Part shown: piece after piece, positions 35,466-42,529 of the stretch
Position numbering within the stretch: position 1 is the stretch's first letter
Layout of the letters: the number at the start of each line of letters is the position of its first letter
Assembly (NCBI RefSeq): GCF_018139985.1
Contig: NZ_JAGSOU010000024.1
Coordinates: forward strand, 1-42,529
Reading direction: 5' to 3'
Source of the DNA: Actibacterium sp. MT2.3-13A
GTDB taxonomy: Bacteria > Pseudomonadota > Alphaproteobacteria > Rhodobacterales > Rhodobacteraceae
DNA: 42,529 nt
Program-made: the position numbers and the translations under genes
The notes under the pieces: generated by a model
What the model was told of the DNA's origin: nothing
Databases searched by the model: none
Seen by the model: the letters and a program-made list of their open reading frames with translations, nothing else

Positions 35466-38400
35466 CCGGCATGATCGACTGGGCCGCCAGCCGGGCGCGG
35501 ATGGTGCTGGCCTTCATCGCGCTGTCGCTGCTCGCGGGCGCCTATGCCTACACCGGCCTGCCCAAGGAGGGCGAGCCGGATATCGAAATCCCGGCGCTGT
35601 TCATCTCGGTCCCTTTCCCCGGCATCTCGGCCGAGGACGCCGAGAAGCTGCTGGTCAAGGTCATGGAGACGGAGCTGTCCGATCTCGACGGGCTCGACAA
35701 GATGTCGGCGGTGGCGCAGGAGGGCTATGCCGGCGTCGCGCTGGAATTCGAATTCGGCTGGGACAAGACCAAGACCATCGCCGATGTGCGCGATCGGATG
35801 AACACCGCCGAGGCGCAATTCCCCGACGGGGCCGAGAAATACTCGATCAACGAGATCAATTTCTCCGAGTTCCCGATCATCATCGTCAACCTGACCGGCG
35901 CATTGCCCGAGCGCACGCTGCTACGCCTCGCCAAGGATCTTCAGGACCGGCTGGAGGGGCTGGAGCCGGTCCTTGAGGCGGGGCTGGCCGGCCACCGCGA
36001 CGAGATGCTGGAGGTGGTGATCGACCCGCTGCGGCTGGAAGCCTACAACGTCACCGCGGGCGAGCTGATCCGTGTCGTGCAGAACAACAACCAGTTGATC
36101 GCGGCCGGCGAGGTGGAGACCGCGACCGGCGCCTTCTCGGTCAAGATCCCGTCGAGCTTCGACACCCCGAAGGATGTCCACGACCTGCCGGTCAAGACCA
36201 ACGGCGACCGGGTGGTCACGCTGGGCGATCTGGCCGAGATCCGCCTGACCTTCGAGGACCGCAAGGGCACCGCGCGGTTCAACGGCGAGACCACGGTCGC
36301 GCTGCAGGTGGTCAAGCGCAAGGGCTTCAACATCATCGACACCGCCGAGCTGGTGCGCGCGGAGGTCGACAGGGAACGCGCCACCTGGCCCAGGGAGCTG
36401 CAACAGGCGGTGACCGTCGGCACCTCGATGGACCAGTCCAAGACCGTGGCCTCGATGGTCAGCCAGCTGGAGGGCTCGGTGCTGACCGCCATCGCGCTGG
36501 TGATGATCGTGGTGCTGGCCTTCCTCGGCTCGCGCTCGGCGATGCTGGTGGGCTTCGCCATTCCGACCTCGTTCCTGCTGTGCTTCGTGCTGCTGGGGCT
36601 GATGGGGGTGGCGATCTCCAACATCGTGATGTTCGGCCTGATCCTGGCCGTCGGCATGCTGGTCGACGGCGCCATCGTGGTGGTCGAATATGCCGACCGC
36701 CGCATCTCCGAGGGCGCGGGGCCGATGCACGCCTTCACCGAGGCCGCCAAGCGGATGTTCTGGCCCATCGTCAGCTCCACCGCCACCACGCTCTGCGCCT
36801 TCCTGCCCATGCTCTTCTGGCCCGGCGTGCCGGGCGAATTCATGGGAATGCTGCCGGTCACGCTGATCTTCGTGCTGTCGGCCTCGCTGGTGGTGGCGCT
36901 GATCTACCTGCCGGTGATGGGCGGCGTCGCGGGGCGCTGGACGCGCATCCTCGACCGCATCGCGGAACGGCTGACGCCGCTGCCCTGGGTCGTGCGCGCC
37001 GCGCTGGCGGCCGGGGCGCTCTACCTCGTGTTTCTCGGCGCGATGCAGACGCTGAACCCCGGCTACCTGTTCGCCGGCGCCGCCCCCCTGCCCCGCCCCG
37101 TGCAGATCCTGCCCGGCGTGGCGCTGTTCCTGCTGGGCTCGGCGCTGAGCTCGATCACCCTGACCGCGGCCCGGATCGAGCCCCGGCGGAAGCGCATCCG
37201 CGCCGGCTATCGCCGGTCGGTCTTCGGCTGGGTGATCCAGCTGATCGCGGGCAACCCGGTGATGCCCCTCGTGACCGTCGCGGCGGTGGTCGGGCTGGTC
37301 GTGGCGGTGTTCATGGCCTATGGCCAGAACAACAAGGGTGTCGAGTTCTTCGTGGAATCCGAACCCGAACAGGCCATCGTCTATGTCCGCGCGCGGGGCA
37401 ACCTGTCGCTGGCCGAAAAGGACGCGCTGGTGCGCGAGGCCGAGGCGATCGTGCTGGCCCATCCCGGCGTCGACGCGGCCTTCGCCTTCGCCGGCCAGGG
37501 CGGGCTGGACCAGAACACCGGCGGCGCGCAGCCGCCGCTGGACACCATCGGCCAGATCCAGGTGGAGCTGGTGCCCTGGGAAGAGCGCGCCGACCAGCCC
37601 GAGCTGGACGGCGACGTGGTGCTCGAAGATCTGGAGACGCAGCTTTCCCAGCTCCCCGGCATCCGGACCGAGATCCTGTCGCAATCGCGCGGCCCGGCCT
37701 CGGCCAAGCCGGTGCATCTGCGGATCAAGGGCGACAACTGGGACGACCTGCTGAAGGCCACCGAAATCGCGCGCGCGAAGTTCGAGCAGACCAAGGGCCT
37801 GACCGATATCGAGGACACCCTGCCCCTGCCCGGCATCGACTGGCAGATCGACGTGGACGTGGAAAAGGCCGGCCGCTACGGCGCCGACGTGGCCACCGTG
37901 GGCGGCATGGTGCAGCTGGTGACGCGCGGGCTGCTGCTGGACACGATGCGCGTGCCCTCCTCCGACGAGGAGATCGAGATCCGCGTCCGCCTGCCCGAAC
38001 GGGACCGGCTGCTCTCGACGCTGGACAGCCTCAAGGTCCGCACCGCCGGCGGACTGGTGCCGCTGTCGAATTTCGTCACCCGCGCGCCGGTGAAGAAACT
38101 GGCGCTGATCAACCGCGTGGACGGCGAGCGCTACTTCGACGTCAAGGCCGGCGTGGCCGCCGGGCTGAGCAACGACGACGGCACCCCGATCAACGCCAAC
38201 GAGCGGATCGAGCGGCTGACCGAGTGGCTGAAGACCGACCCGCTGCCGGCAGGGCTGGAGTGGGAATGGACGGGCGACACCGAGGACCAGGAGGAATCCG
38301 GGGCCTTCCTGATGAAGGCTTTCGCCGGGGCGCTGGGGCTGATGTTCATCATCCTGCTGGCGCAGTTCAACAGCTTCTACAACGCGACGCTGGTGCTGCT

Positions 38401-39058
38401 GGCGGTGGTGCTGTCCACGACCGGCGTGCTGATCGGGATGATGGTGATGGGGCAGCCCTTCTCGATCATCATGACCGGCACCGGGGTCGTGGCGCTGGCG
38501 GGGATCGTGGTGAACAACAACATCGTGCTGATCGACACCTACATGGAGTTCAGCCAGTACATGCCCAAGATCGAGGCCATAACGCGCACCGCGCAGGCGC
38601 GCATCCGGCCCGTGCTGCTGACCACGGTCACCACCATGGCGGGGCTGGCCTCGATGATGTTCGGGCTGAGCTTCGATTTCATCGCGGGCGGCTACACCAT
38701 CGACAGCCCCACCGCGCTGTGGTGGAAACAGCTGGCGACCGCGGTGGTGTTCGGCCTCGGCATCGCGACGGTGCTGACGCTGGTCTTCACTCCCTCGATG
38801 CTGGCGCTGAGGGTGTGGTTCTGGACCGGCGCCTACCGCTCGGTCGATGCGCTGCGCGCGCTCAGCCTCGGGCGCGACAGCCGGCCCGCGCGCGACCGTG
38901 CCCTGCGCCGCGCAGCGCGCAGGCTGCGGGCGCCCGAACTGCTGTGGATCGACGAGAGCGAAACCGCCCCGCGGCCCGGCGACGAACGCGCGCCCGGGGC
39001 CGAGGATGGAGAGAGGCCGGGTGGCGGCCCCGCCACCCCGCTGCGCGCCGCCGAGTGA
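35462..39058 (+). CDS. RND efflux transporter permease (AcrB/HAE1-like)
   Basis: A 1198-residue RND permease, longer than the usual 1000-1050. Features: first span MVLAFIALSLLAGAYAYTGLP and KEGEPDIEIP at the porter start, span 4 GMLVDGAIVVVEYADRR, and span 10 AGIVVNNNIVLIDTYMEF. The usual VDD of span 4 is VDG here, so one acidic residue of the proton relay is replaced. Between the halves, about residues 505-600, an extra stretch holds two more hydrophobic segments (VVRAALAAGALYLVFLGAM and ILPGVALFLLGSALSSITL) and basic residues. The C-terminal tail is about 60 residues longer and charged. Substrate unknown. Confidence 0.95.
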   Translation: MTGMIDWAASRARMVLAFIALSLLAGAYAYTGLPKEGEPDIEIPALFISVPFPGISAEDAEKLLVKVMETELSDLDGLDKMSAVAQEGYAGVALEFEFGWDKTKTIADVRDRMNTAEAQFPDGAEKYSINEINFSEFPIIIVNLTGALPERTLLRLAKDLQDRLEGLEPVLEAGLAGHRDEMLEVVIDPLRLEAYNVTAGELIRVVQNNNQLIAAGEVETATGAFSVKIPSSFDTPKDVHDLPVKTNGDRVVTLGDLAEIRLTFEDRKGTARFNGETTVALQVVKRKGFNIIDTAELVRAEVDRERATWPRELQQAVTVGTSMDQSKTVASMVSQLEGSVLTAIALVMIVVLAFLGSRSAMLVGFAIPTSFLLCFVLLGLMGVAISNIVMFGLILAVGMLVDGAIVVVEYADRRISEGAGPMHAFTEAAKRMFWPIVSSTATTLCAFLPMLFWPGVPGEFMGMLPVTLIFVLSASLVVALIYLPVMGGVAGRWTRILDRIAERLTPLPWVVRAALAAGALYLVFLGAMQTLNPGYLFAGAAPLPRPVQILPGVALFLLGSALSSITLTAARIEPRRKRIRAGYRRSVFGWVIQLIAGNPVMPLVTVAAVVGLVVAVFMAYGQNNKGVEFFVESEPEQAIVYVRARGNLSLAEKDALVREAEAIVLAHPGVDAAFAFAGQGGLDQNTGGAQPPLDTIGQIQVELVPWEERADQPELDGDVVLEDLETQLSQLPGIRTEILSQSRGPASAKPVHLRIKGDNWDDLLKATEIARAKFEQTKGLTDIEDTLPLPGIDWQIDVDVEKAGRYGADVATVGGMVQLVTRGLLLDTMRVPSSDEEIEIRVRLPERDRLLSTLDSLKVRTAGGLVPLSNFVTRAPVKKLALINRVDGERYFDVKAGVAAGLSNDDGTPINANERIERLTEWLKTDPLPAGLEWEWTGDTEDQEESGAFLMKAFAGALGLMFIILLAQFNSFYNATLVLLAVVLSTTGVLIGMMVMGQPFSIIMTGTGVVALAGIVVNNNIVLIDTYMEFSQYMPKIEAITRTAQARIRPVLLTTVTTMAGLASMMFGLSFDFIAGGYTIDSPTALWWKQLATAVVFGLGIATVLTLVFTPSMLALRVWFWTGAYRSVDALRALSLGRDSRPARDRALRRAARRLRAPELLWIDESETAPRPGDERAPGAEDGERPGGGPATPLRAAE

Positions 39059-39077
39059 CGGCCCACGCACGGGGGCC

Positions 39078-39857
39078 TCAGGGCAGGAACACCTCGCGGA
39101 GATAGACCGGGATGGACAGGACGGCGGCCAATTGCTGGCCGCCGTCGAACATTCCGGCCATGTCCGGCAGATCGACGCTGACCTCGGCCGCGCCGGCGAC
39201 GGGCTTGCCCAGCGCCGCGTTCATCACCAGCTCCACCATCTGGTCGTAGCGGTAGATGCGGTGGAAATCGGGCCGCGCCGCGGAATAGGGCAATGCCTCG
39301 GCCCCCTTCACAAGGCTCGGCGTGCCGGGGGCGAAGGAGAGATCGACGGTGATCTCGCCGCCGGCCTCGGGCGTGACCACCCATGTCTCGCGGCGGGTCG
39401 TGGCGCCGTCCGCGTCAACCGAACTTTGCGTGGCGCGGGTGATCCGCGCCGGGACCGAGTTGCCGTAGGCATCGGTCATCGGAGCGGGCTCGAAGACCCG
39501 GGTGATGAAAAGGCGCGGGCCCGGTTGCCCCTCCGCCAAGCCATAACTGAACAGCGCGGCGGCCCGGCCGGACGACGGTGCCTGCGGCTTGCCCTCGGGG
39601 TCGAGGATCAGCTGCCGGTCCATCAGCACCAGCATGACATTCGCCCCCGCCAGCGGCCCGTTGGGCAAGGTGATCGCCCTCCACCCCTCGGGCATCCATG
39701 CCTGCGCGGCGGCGTCATCGACCTTGAAGCCCAGCAGAAGGCGGCCCTCCACCGTCGCCCCGACCGCCGTTTCCGCCCGCGCAGGCCCCGTGCACAGCAG
39801 CGCCGCCGCAATCAGCAGCAGCGCCGCACGAAATCTGTTCGTCCGAATGAATTTCAT
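39078..39857 (-). CDS. Secreted protein of unknown function
   Basis: A 259-residue protein with a Sec signal (RFRAALLLIAAALLCTGPARAE, cleavage near ARA-E). The mature part is not firmly recognised. LLLGFKVDDAAAQAWMPEGWRAI, LMDRQLILDPEGKP, GPRLFITRVFEP and ITVDLSFAPGTPS suggest a beta-rich fold; the opening recalls the acetoacetate decarboxylase-like superfamily, but the catalytic Lys context is not evident. The frame begins at a TTG (39863); the ATG at 39857 with GGGGGGA seven bases upstream is chosen. Convergent with the RND gene by 19 bases. Confidence 0.82.
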   Translation of the reverse strand: MKFIRTNRFRAALLLIAAALLCTGPARAETAVGATVEGRLLLGFKVDDAAAQAWMPEGWRAITLPNGPLAGANVMLVLMDRQLILDPEGKPQAPSSGRAAALFSYGLAEGQPGPRLFITRVFEPAPMTDAYGNSVPARITRATQSSVDADGATTRRETWVVTPEAGGEITVDLSFAPGTPSLVKGAEALPYSAARPDFHRIYRYDQMVELVMNAALGKPVAGAAEVSVDLPDMAGMFDGGQQLAAVLSIPVYLREVFLP

Positions 39858-39983
39858 CGCCAATCCCCCCGATCAAATGCCGCGGGCCGGCCCGAACGGG
39901 CCCGGACCCGCACCGGACAGGGTAGCCCCGCTCGGGCGGGGCGACATTGACGTGGATCATTCCCACCCGGGGCGCCGGGCGGC

Positions 39984-41816
39984 TCAGGCCGCCTCGTCGT
40001 TGTCCTCGCCGGCCTGCTGGCGCGCCCACATGGCGGCGTAGCGCCCGCCGCGGGTCAAGAGCGCGTCGTGGCGGCCGCGCTCGACGATGCGGCCATGTTC
40101 CAGCACCACGATCTCGTCGGCATCCACGATGGTCGAGAGGCGGTGCGCGATGGTCAGCACCGTCCGCCCCACGCCCATCGCCTTCAGCTCGCTCTGGATG
40201 CCGGCCTCGGTCTCGCTGTCGAGCGCCGATGTCGCCTCGTCCAGCAGCAGGATCGGCGGGTTCTTCAGCAGGGTGCGGGCGATGCCCACGCGCTGCTTCT
40301 CGCCGCCGGACAGTTTCAGGCCACGCTCGCCCACCATGGTGTCGTAGCCCTCCGGCAGGCCCTCGATGAAATCGTGGATCTTGGCGGCGCGCGCGGCGGC
40401 CTCGATCTCCTCGCGGGTTGCCGCCGGGCGGCCGTAGGCGATGTTGTAATAGATCGTGTCGTTGAACAGCACCGTGTCCTGCGGCACCACCCCGATGGCG
40501 TCGTGCAGGCTGTCCTGCGTCACGTCGCGCACGTCCTGGCCGTCGATCAGCAGCGCGCCCTCCTTCACGTCGTAGAAGCGGAACAGCAGCCGCCCGATGG
40601 TGGACTTGCCCGAGCCCGAAGGCCCCACGATGGCGACCGAGCCACCGGCGGGCACCTTCAGGCTGACGCCCTTCAGGATCGGCCGGGCCGCGTCATAGCC
40701 GAACACCACGTCGCGCAGTTCGACCACGCCACGCTCGCAGACCAGATCGGGCGCGCCGGGCTTGTCGGTGACCTCGGCGGGCTGTTCGAGCAGGTCGAAC
40801 ATCTCGCCCATGTCGACCAGCGCCTGCCGGATCTCGCGGTAGACCGTGCCGAGGAAGTTCAGCGGCATGGTGATCTGGATCATGTAGGCGTTGACCATGA
40901 CGAAATCGCCCACGGTCAGGTCGCCCGCCTGCACCCCCATCGCCGCCAGCACCATCACGCCGACCAGCCCCGAGGTGATCAGGAAGCTCTGGCCGAAATT
41001 CAGGAAGGCCAGCGAATAGGCGGTCTTGAGCGCCGCCGCCTCATAGCCCTCCATGGCGCGGTCGTAACGCGCCGCCTCGCGCGCCTCGGCGCCGAAATAC
41101 TTGACCGTTTCGAAGTTCAGCAGGCTGTCGATCGCCTTCTGGTTGGCGTCGGTGTCCTGCTCGTTCATCTGGCGGCGGATCTTCACCCGCCACTCGGTCA
41201 CCTTGAAGGTGAACTGGACATAAAGCGCGATGGTCCCCACCACGATGGCCAGGTACCAGACATCGAACACGAAGAAGAAGATCGCGGCGACCAGCGTCAG
41301 CTCCAGCACCAGGGGCCCGATCGAGAACAGCAGGAAGCGCAGCAGGAAATCGACGCCCTTGACGCCGCGCTCGATGATGCGGCTCAGCCCGCCGGTCTTG
41401 CGGGTGATGTGATAGCGCATCGAGAGGCGGTGGATATGGGTGAAGGTCTCCAGCGCCAACTGGCGCAGGGCGCGCTGCCCCACGCGGGCGAAGATCGCGT
41501 CGCGCAGCTGCTGGAAGCCGACGGTCATCAGCCGCGCCATGCCATAGGCCACGGTCAGCCCGATCGCGCCCGCCGCCAGCGTCCAGGCCGGCGGCGTCCC
41601 CTCGCCGGTCAGCATATCCACCGCCGCCTTGTAAAGAACCGGCGTGGCGACCGAGATCAGCTTGGCCAGCACCAGCACCAGCAGCGCCAGCACCACGCGG
41701 CGCTTCACCCATGCCTGGCCCTCGGGCCACAGGTAGGGGCCGACGCGCGCGATGGTGCGCAGCGCGCTGCGGCGTTCGAGATGGGACAGGTCGGCATTGG
41801 ACTGGCGCGGGGACAT
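39984..41816 (-). CDS. Atm1-type ABC transporter, permease-ATPase fusion
   Basis: A 610-residue half-transporter: six spans in the first 330 residues, then an ABC ATPase domain with Walker [10 protein letters not shown] (about 395), signature [16 protein letters not shown] (about 500), Walker [13 protein letters not shown] and H-loop IAHRLSTI. The span region has [33 protein letters not shown] and [22 protein letters not shown], all typical of the Atm1/HMT1 group, which exports glutathione-linked sulfur or metal conjugates. ATG 41816 has AAGGA seven bases upstream. Preceded by the LysM gene on the same strand, 62 bases away. Confidence 0.94.
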   Translation of the reverse strand: MSPRQSNADLSHLERRSALRTIARVGPYLWPEGQAWVKRRVVLALLVLVLAKLISVATPVLYKAAVDMLTGEGTPPAWTLAAGAIGLTVAYGMARLMTVGFQQLRDAIFARVGQRALRQLALETFTHIHRLSMRYHITRKTGGLSRIIERGVKGVDFLLRFLLFSIGPLVLELTLVAAIFFFVFDVWYLAIVVGTIALYVQFTFKVTEWRVKIRRQMNEQDTDANQKAIDSLLNFETVKYFGAEAREAARYDRAMEGYEAAALKTAYSLAFLNFGQSFLITSGLVGVMVLAAMGVQAGDLTVGDFVMVNAYMIQITMPLNFLGTVYREIRQALVDMGEMFDLLEQPAEVTDKPGAPDLVCERGVVELRDVVFGYDAARPILKGVSLKVPAGGSVAIVGPSGSGKSTIGRLLFRFYDVKEGALLIDGQDVRDVTQDSLHDAIGVVPQDTVLFNDTIYYNIAYGRPAATREEIEAAARAAKIHDFIEGLPEGYDTMVGERGLKLSGGEKQRVGIARTLLKNPPILLLDEATSALDSETEAGIQSELKAMGVGRTVLTIAHRLSTIVDADEIVVLEHGRIVERGRHDALLTRGGRYAAMWARQQAGEDNDEAA

Positions 41817-41878
41817 CGGAAATCCTTGGTCTGGCAGTGGCACAGACCTAGGGCCTCCGGGGCGAAATGGCTAGGGGC

Positions 41879-42529
41879 CTATTCCGCCCCCGCCTGCGGC
41901 AGTTCGAACACCTGGCCGGGATAGATCAGGTCGGGGTCGCGAATCTGGTCGCGGTTGGCCTCGTAGACCTTCACATAGAGCACGCCCTCGCCATAGGTCC
42001 GCTTGGCGATCCCCCACAGCGTATAGCCCGGCTGCACCGTCACCACCGAGGCCGAGACCGGGGCCTCGGGGTCGGCGGGCGCCGCGGCGCGCGCCAGTTC
42101 CTCGGGCGCCTCGCGCTTGAACGGCGTCTCGTAGCGCGCGCTCACCCGCCCCTCGGCGTCGATCTGGTCGGCACGCAGGGTGTAGACCCCCGGCGCGATC
42201 CCGGCCAGTTCGGCCTGCCAGCGGCCGTCCGCGCCGATCTGCACCGTGCCCAGCGCCGCATTGTCCAGATAGAGCCGCACATGCGCCCCACCCTGCCCGC
42301 GGCCGGACAGGGCGACATCGCCGGCCGGGGTGTAGGAGACCGTCTCGATCACCACGCCATCGCCGAGATCCGGCGCGCCGGGCGCCTGCAGCACCTTCAC
42401 GCCGCCCTCGCCGGCCAGCAGAACGGTCGGCGCGCGCGGCGCCGCGGCGGGGCCCTGCGCGCCCGGCGCGGCGGGTTCTGCGGCCGGGGCCTCTGCCCCG
42501 GCCCCGGCGGAGACCCCCGGCGCGGGGGC
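41879..42529 (-). CDS. LysM peptidoglycan-binding protein (5' end beyond the window)
   Basis: The frame is open to the last base of the window (42529), so only the C-terminal 216 residues are seen. The visible part begins with an Ala/Pro/Gly-rich linker, then an Ig-like or carboxypeptidase-regulatory-like domain (GGAHVRLYLDNAALGTVQIGADGRW...GVYTLRADQ), an Ala/Pro linker, and a C-terminal LysM domain (TVQPGYTLWGIAKRTYGEG, PDLIYPGQVFELP). The GTG at 42400 is not a plausible start because the reading frame and composition continue upstream. Likely a cell-envelope protein; the missing N-terminus probably has a signal or membrane anchor. Confidence 0.88.
   Translation of the reverse strand, partial: APAPGVSAGAGAEAPAAEPAAPGAQGPAAAPRAPTVLLAGEGGVKVLQAPGAPDLGDGVVIETVSYTPAGDVALSGRGQGGAHVRLYLDNAALGTVQIGADGRWQAELAGIAPGVYTLRADQIDAEGRVSARYETPFKREAPEELARAAAPADPEAPVSASVVTVQPGYTLWGIAKRTYGEGVLYVKVYEANRDQIRDPDLIYPGQVFELPQAGAE

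Noticed and set aside
35921-39070. Long minus-strand open frame (1049 codons) opposite the RND gene
   Set aside because: Antisense shadow rich in His, Gln and Arg, with no domain; typical of high-G+C DNA opposite a real gene.

Overview
The window looks like the chromosome of an alphaproteobacterium of the Rhodobacteraceae (roseobacter/Rhodobacter type). The reasons are high G+C with strong G/C bias at third codon positions, the glnB-glnA pair, a BioY transporter component, a 112-aa PII, the ccmABCDG block running directly out of yajC-secD-secF, a yfgM-bamB-der cluster, and lineage-typical small families (Hint-domain proteins, DUF6314, DUF3445, DUF1223). The assignment is inferred from gene content and order; there is no rRNA to confirm it.

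Layout: an acetyltransferase and trigger factor (tig) lie at 0.1-2.2 kb on the minus strand. At 2.2-5.5 kb there is a small genomic island inserted in the 3' half of tRNA-Leu(UAG). It is bounded by a 55-bp direct repeat with one mismatch, has lower G+C than its flanks, and carries a cytosine-5 DNA methyltransferase, an HNH endonuclease and a Vsr mismatch endonuclease in one operon. It has integrase-arm-like repeats at both ends but no recombinase gene. Next come two tandem miniature Hint-like proteins, the bifunctional NAD(P)HX repair enzyme, glnB-glnA, an unrecognised membrane protein, a methyltransferase/DUF3445 haem oxygenase pair, an alpha/beta-hydrolase-OsmC fusion, bioY, a DUF6314 gene, purB with a tiny secreted peptide behind it, a lipid A-type acyltransferase, a DUF1223 protein and acnA.

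From 22.7 to 28.9 kb a long minus-strand run reads yajC, secD, secF, a Mth938-like gene, ccmA, ccmB, ccmC, ccmD, ccmG: protein export followed by haem export and cytochrome c maturation, with several ATGA stop/start overlaps. serS reads the other way. Then der, a BamB-like lipoprotein and a YfgM-like protein form an envelope/ribosome-assembly cluster. A divergent, palindrome-bearing promoter region leads to a two-gene RND efflux system. The window ends with a secreted protein of unknown function, an Atm1-type ABC exporter, and the 3' part of a LysM protein cut by the window edge.

Most of the window is ordinary core chromosome. The parts worth a second look are the integrase-less restriction-modification island and its att/arm architecture, the twin Hint mini-proteins, a dispersed palindromic repeat (four loci, one inside a coding region), and several peptides of 31-52 residues.
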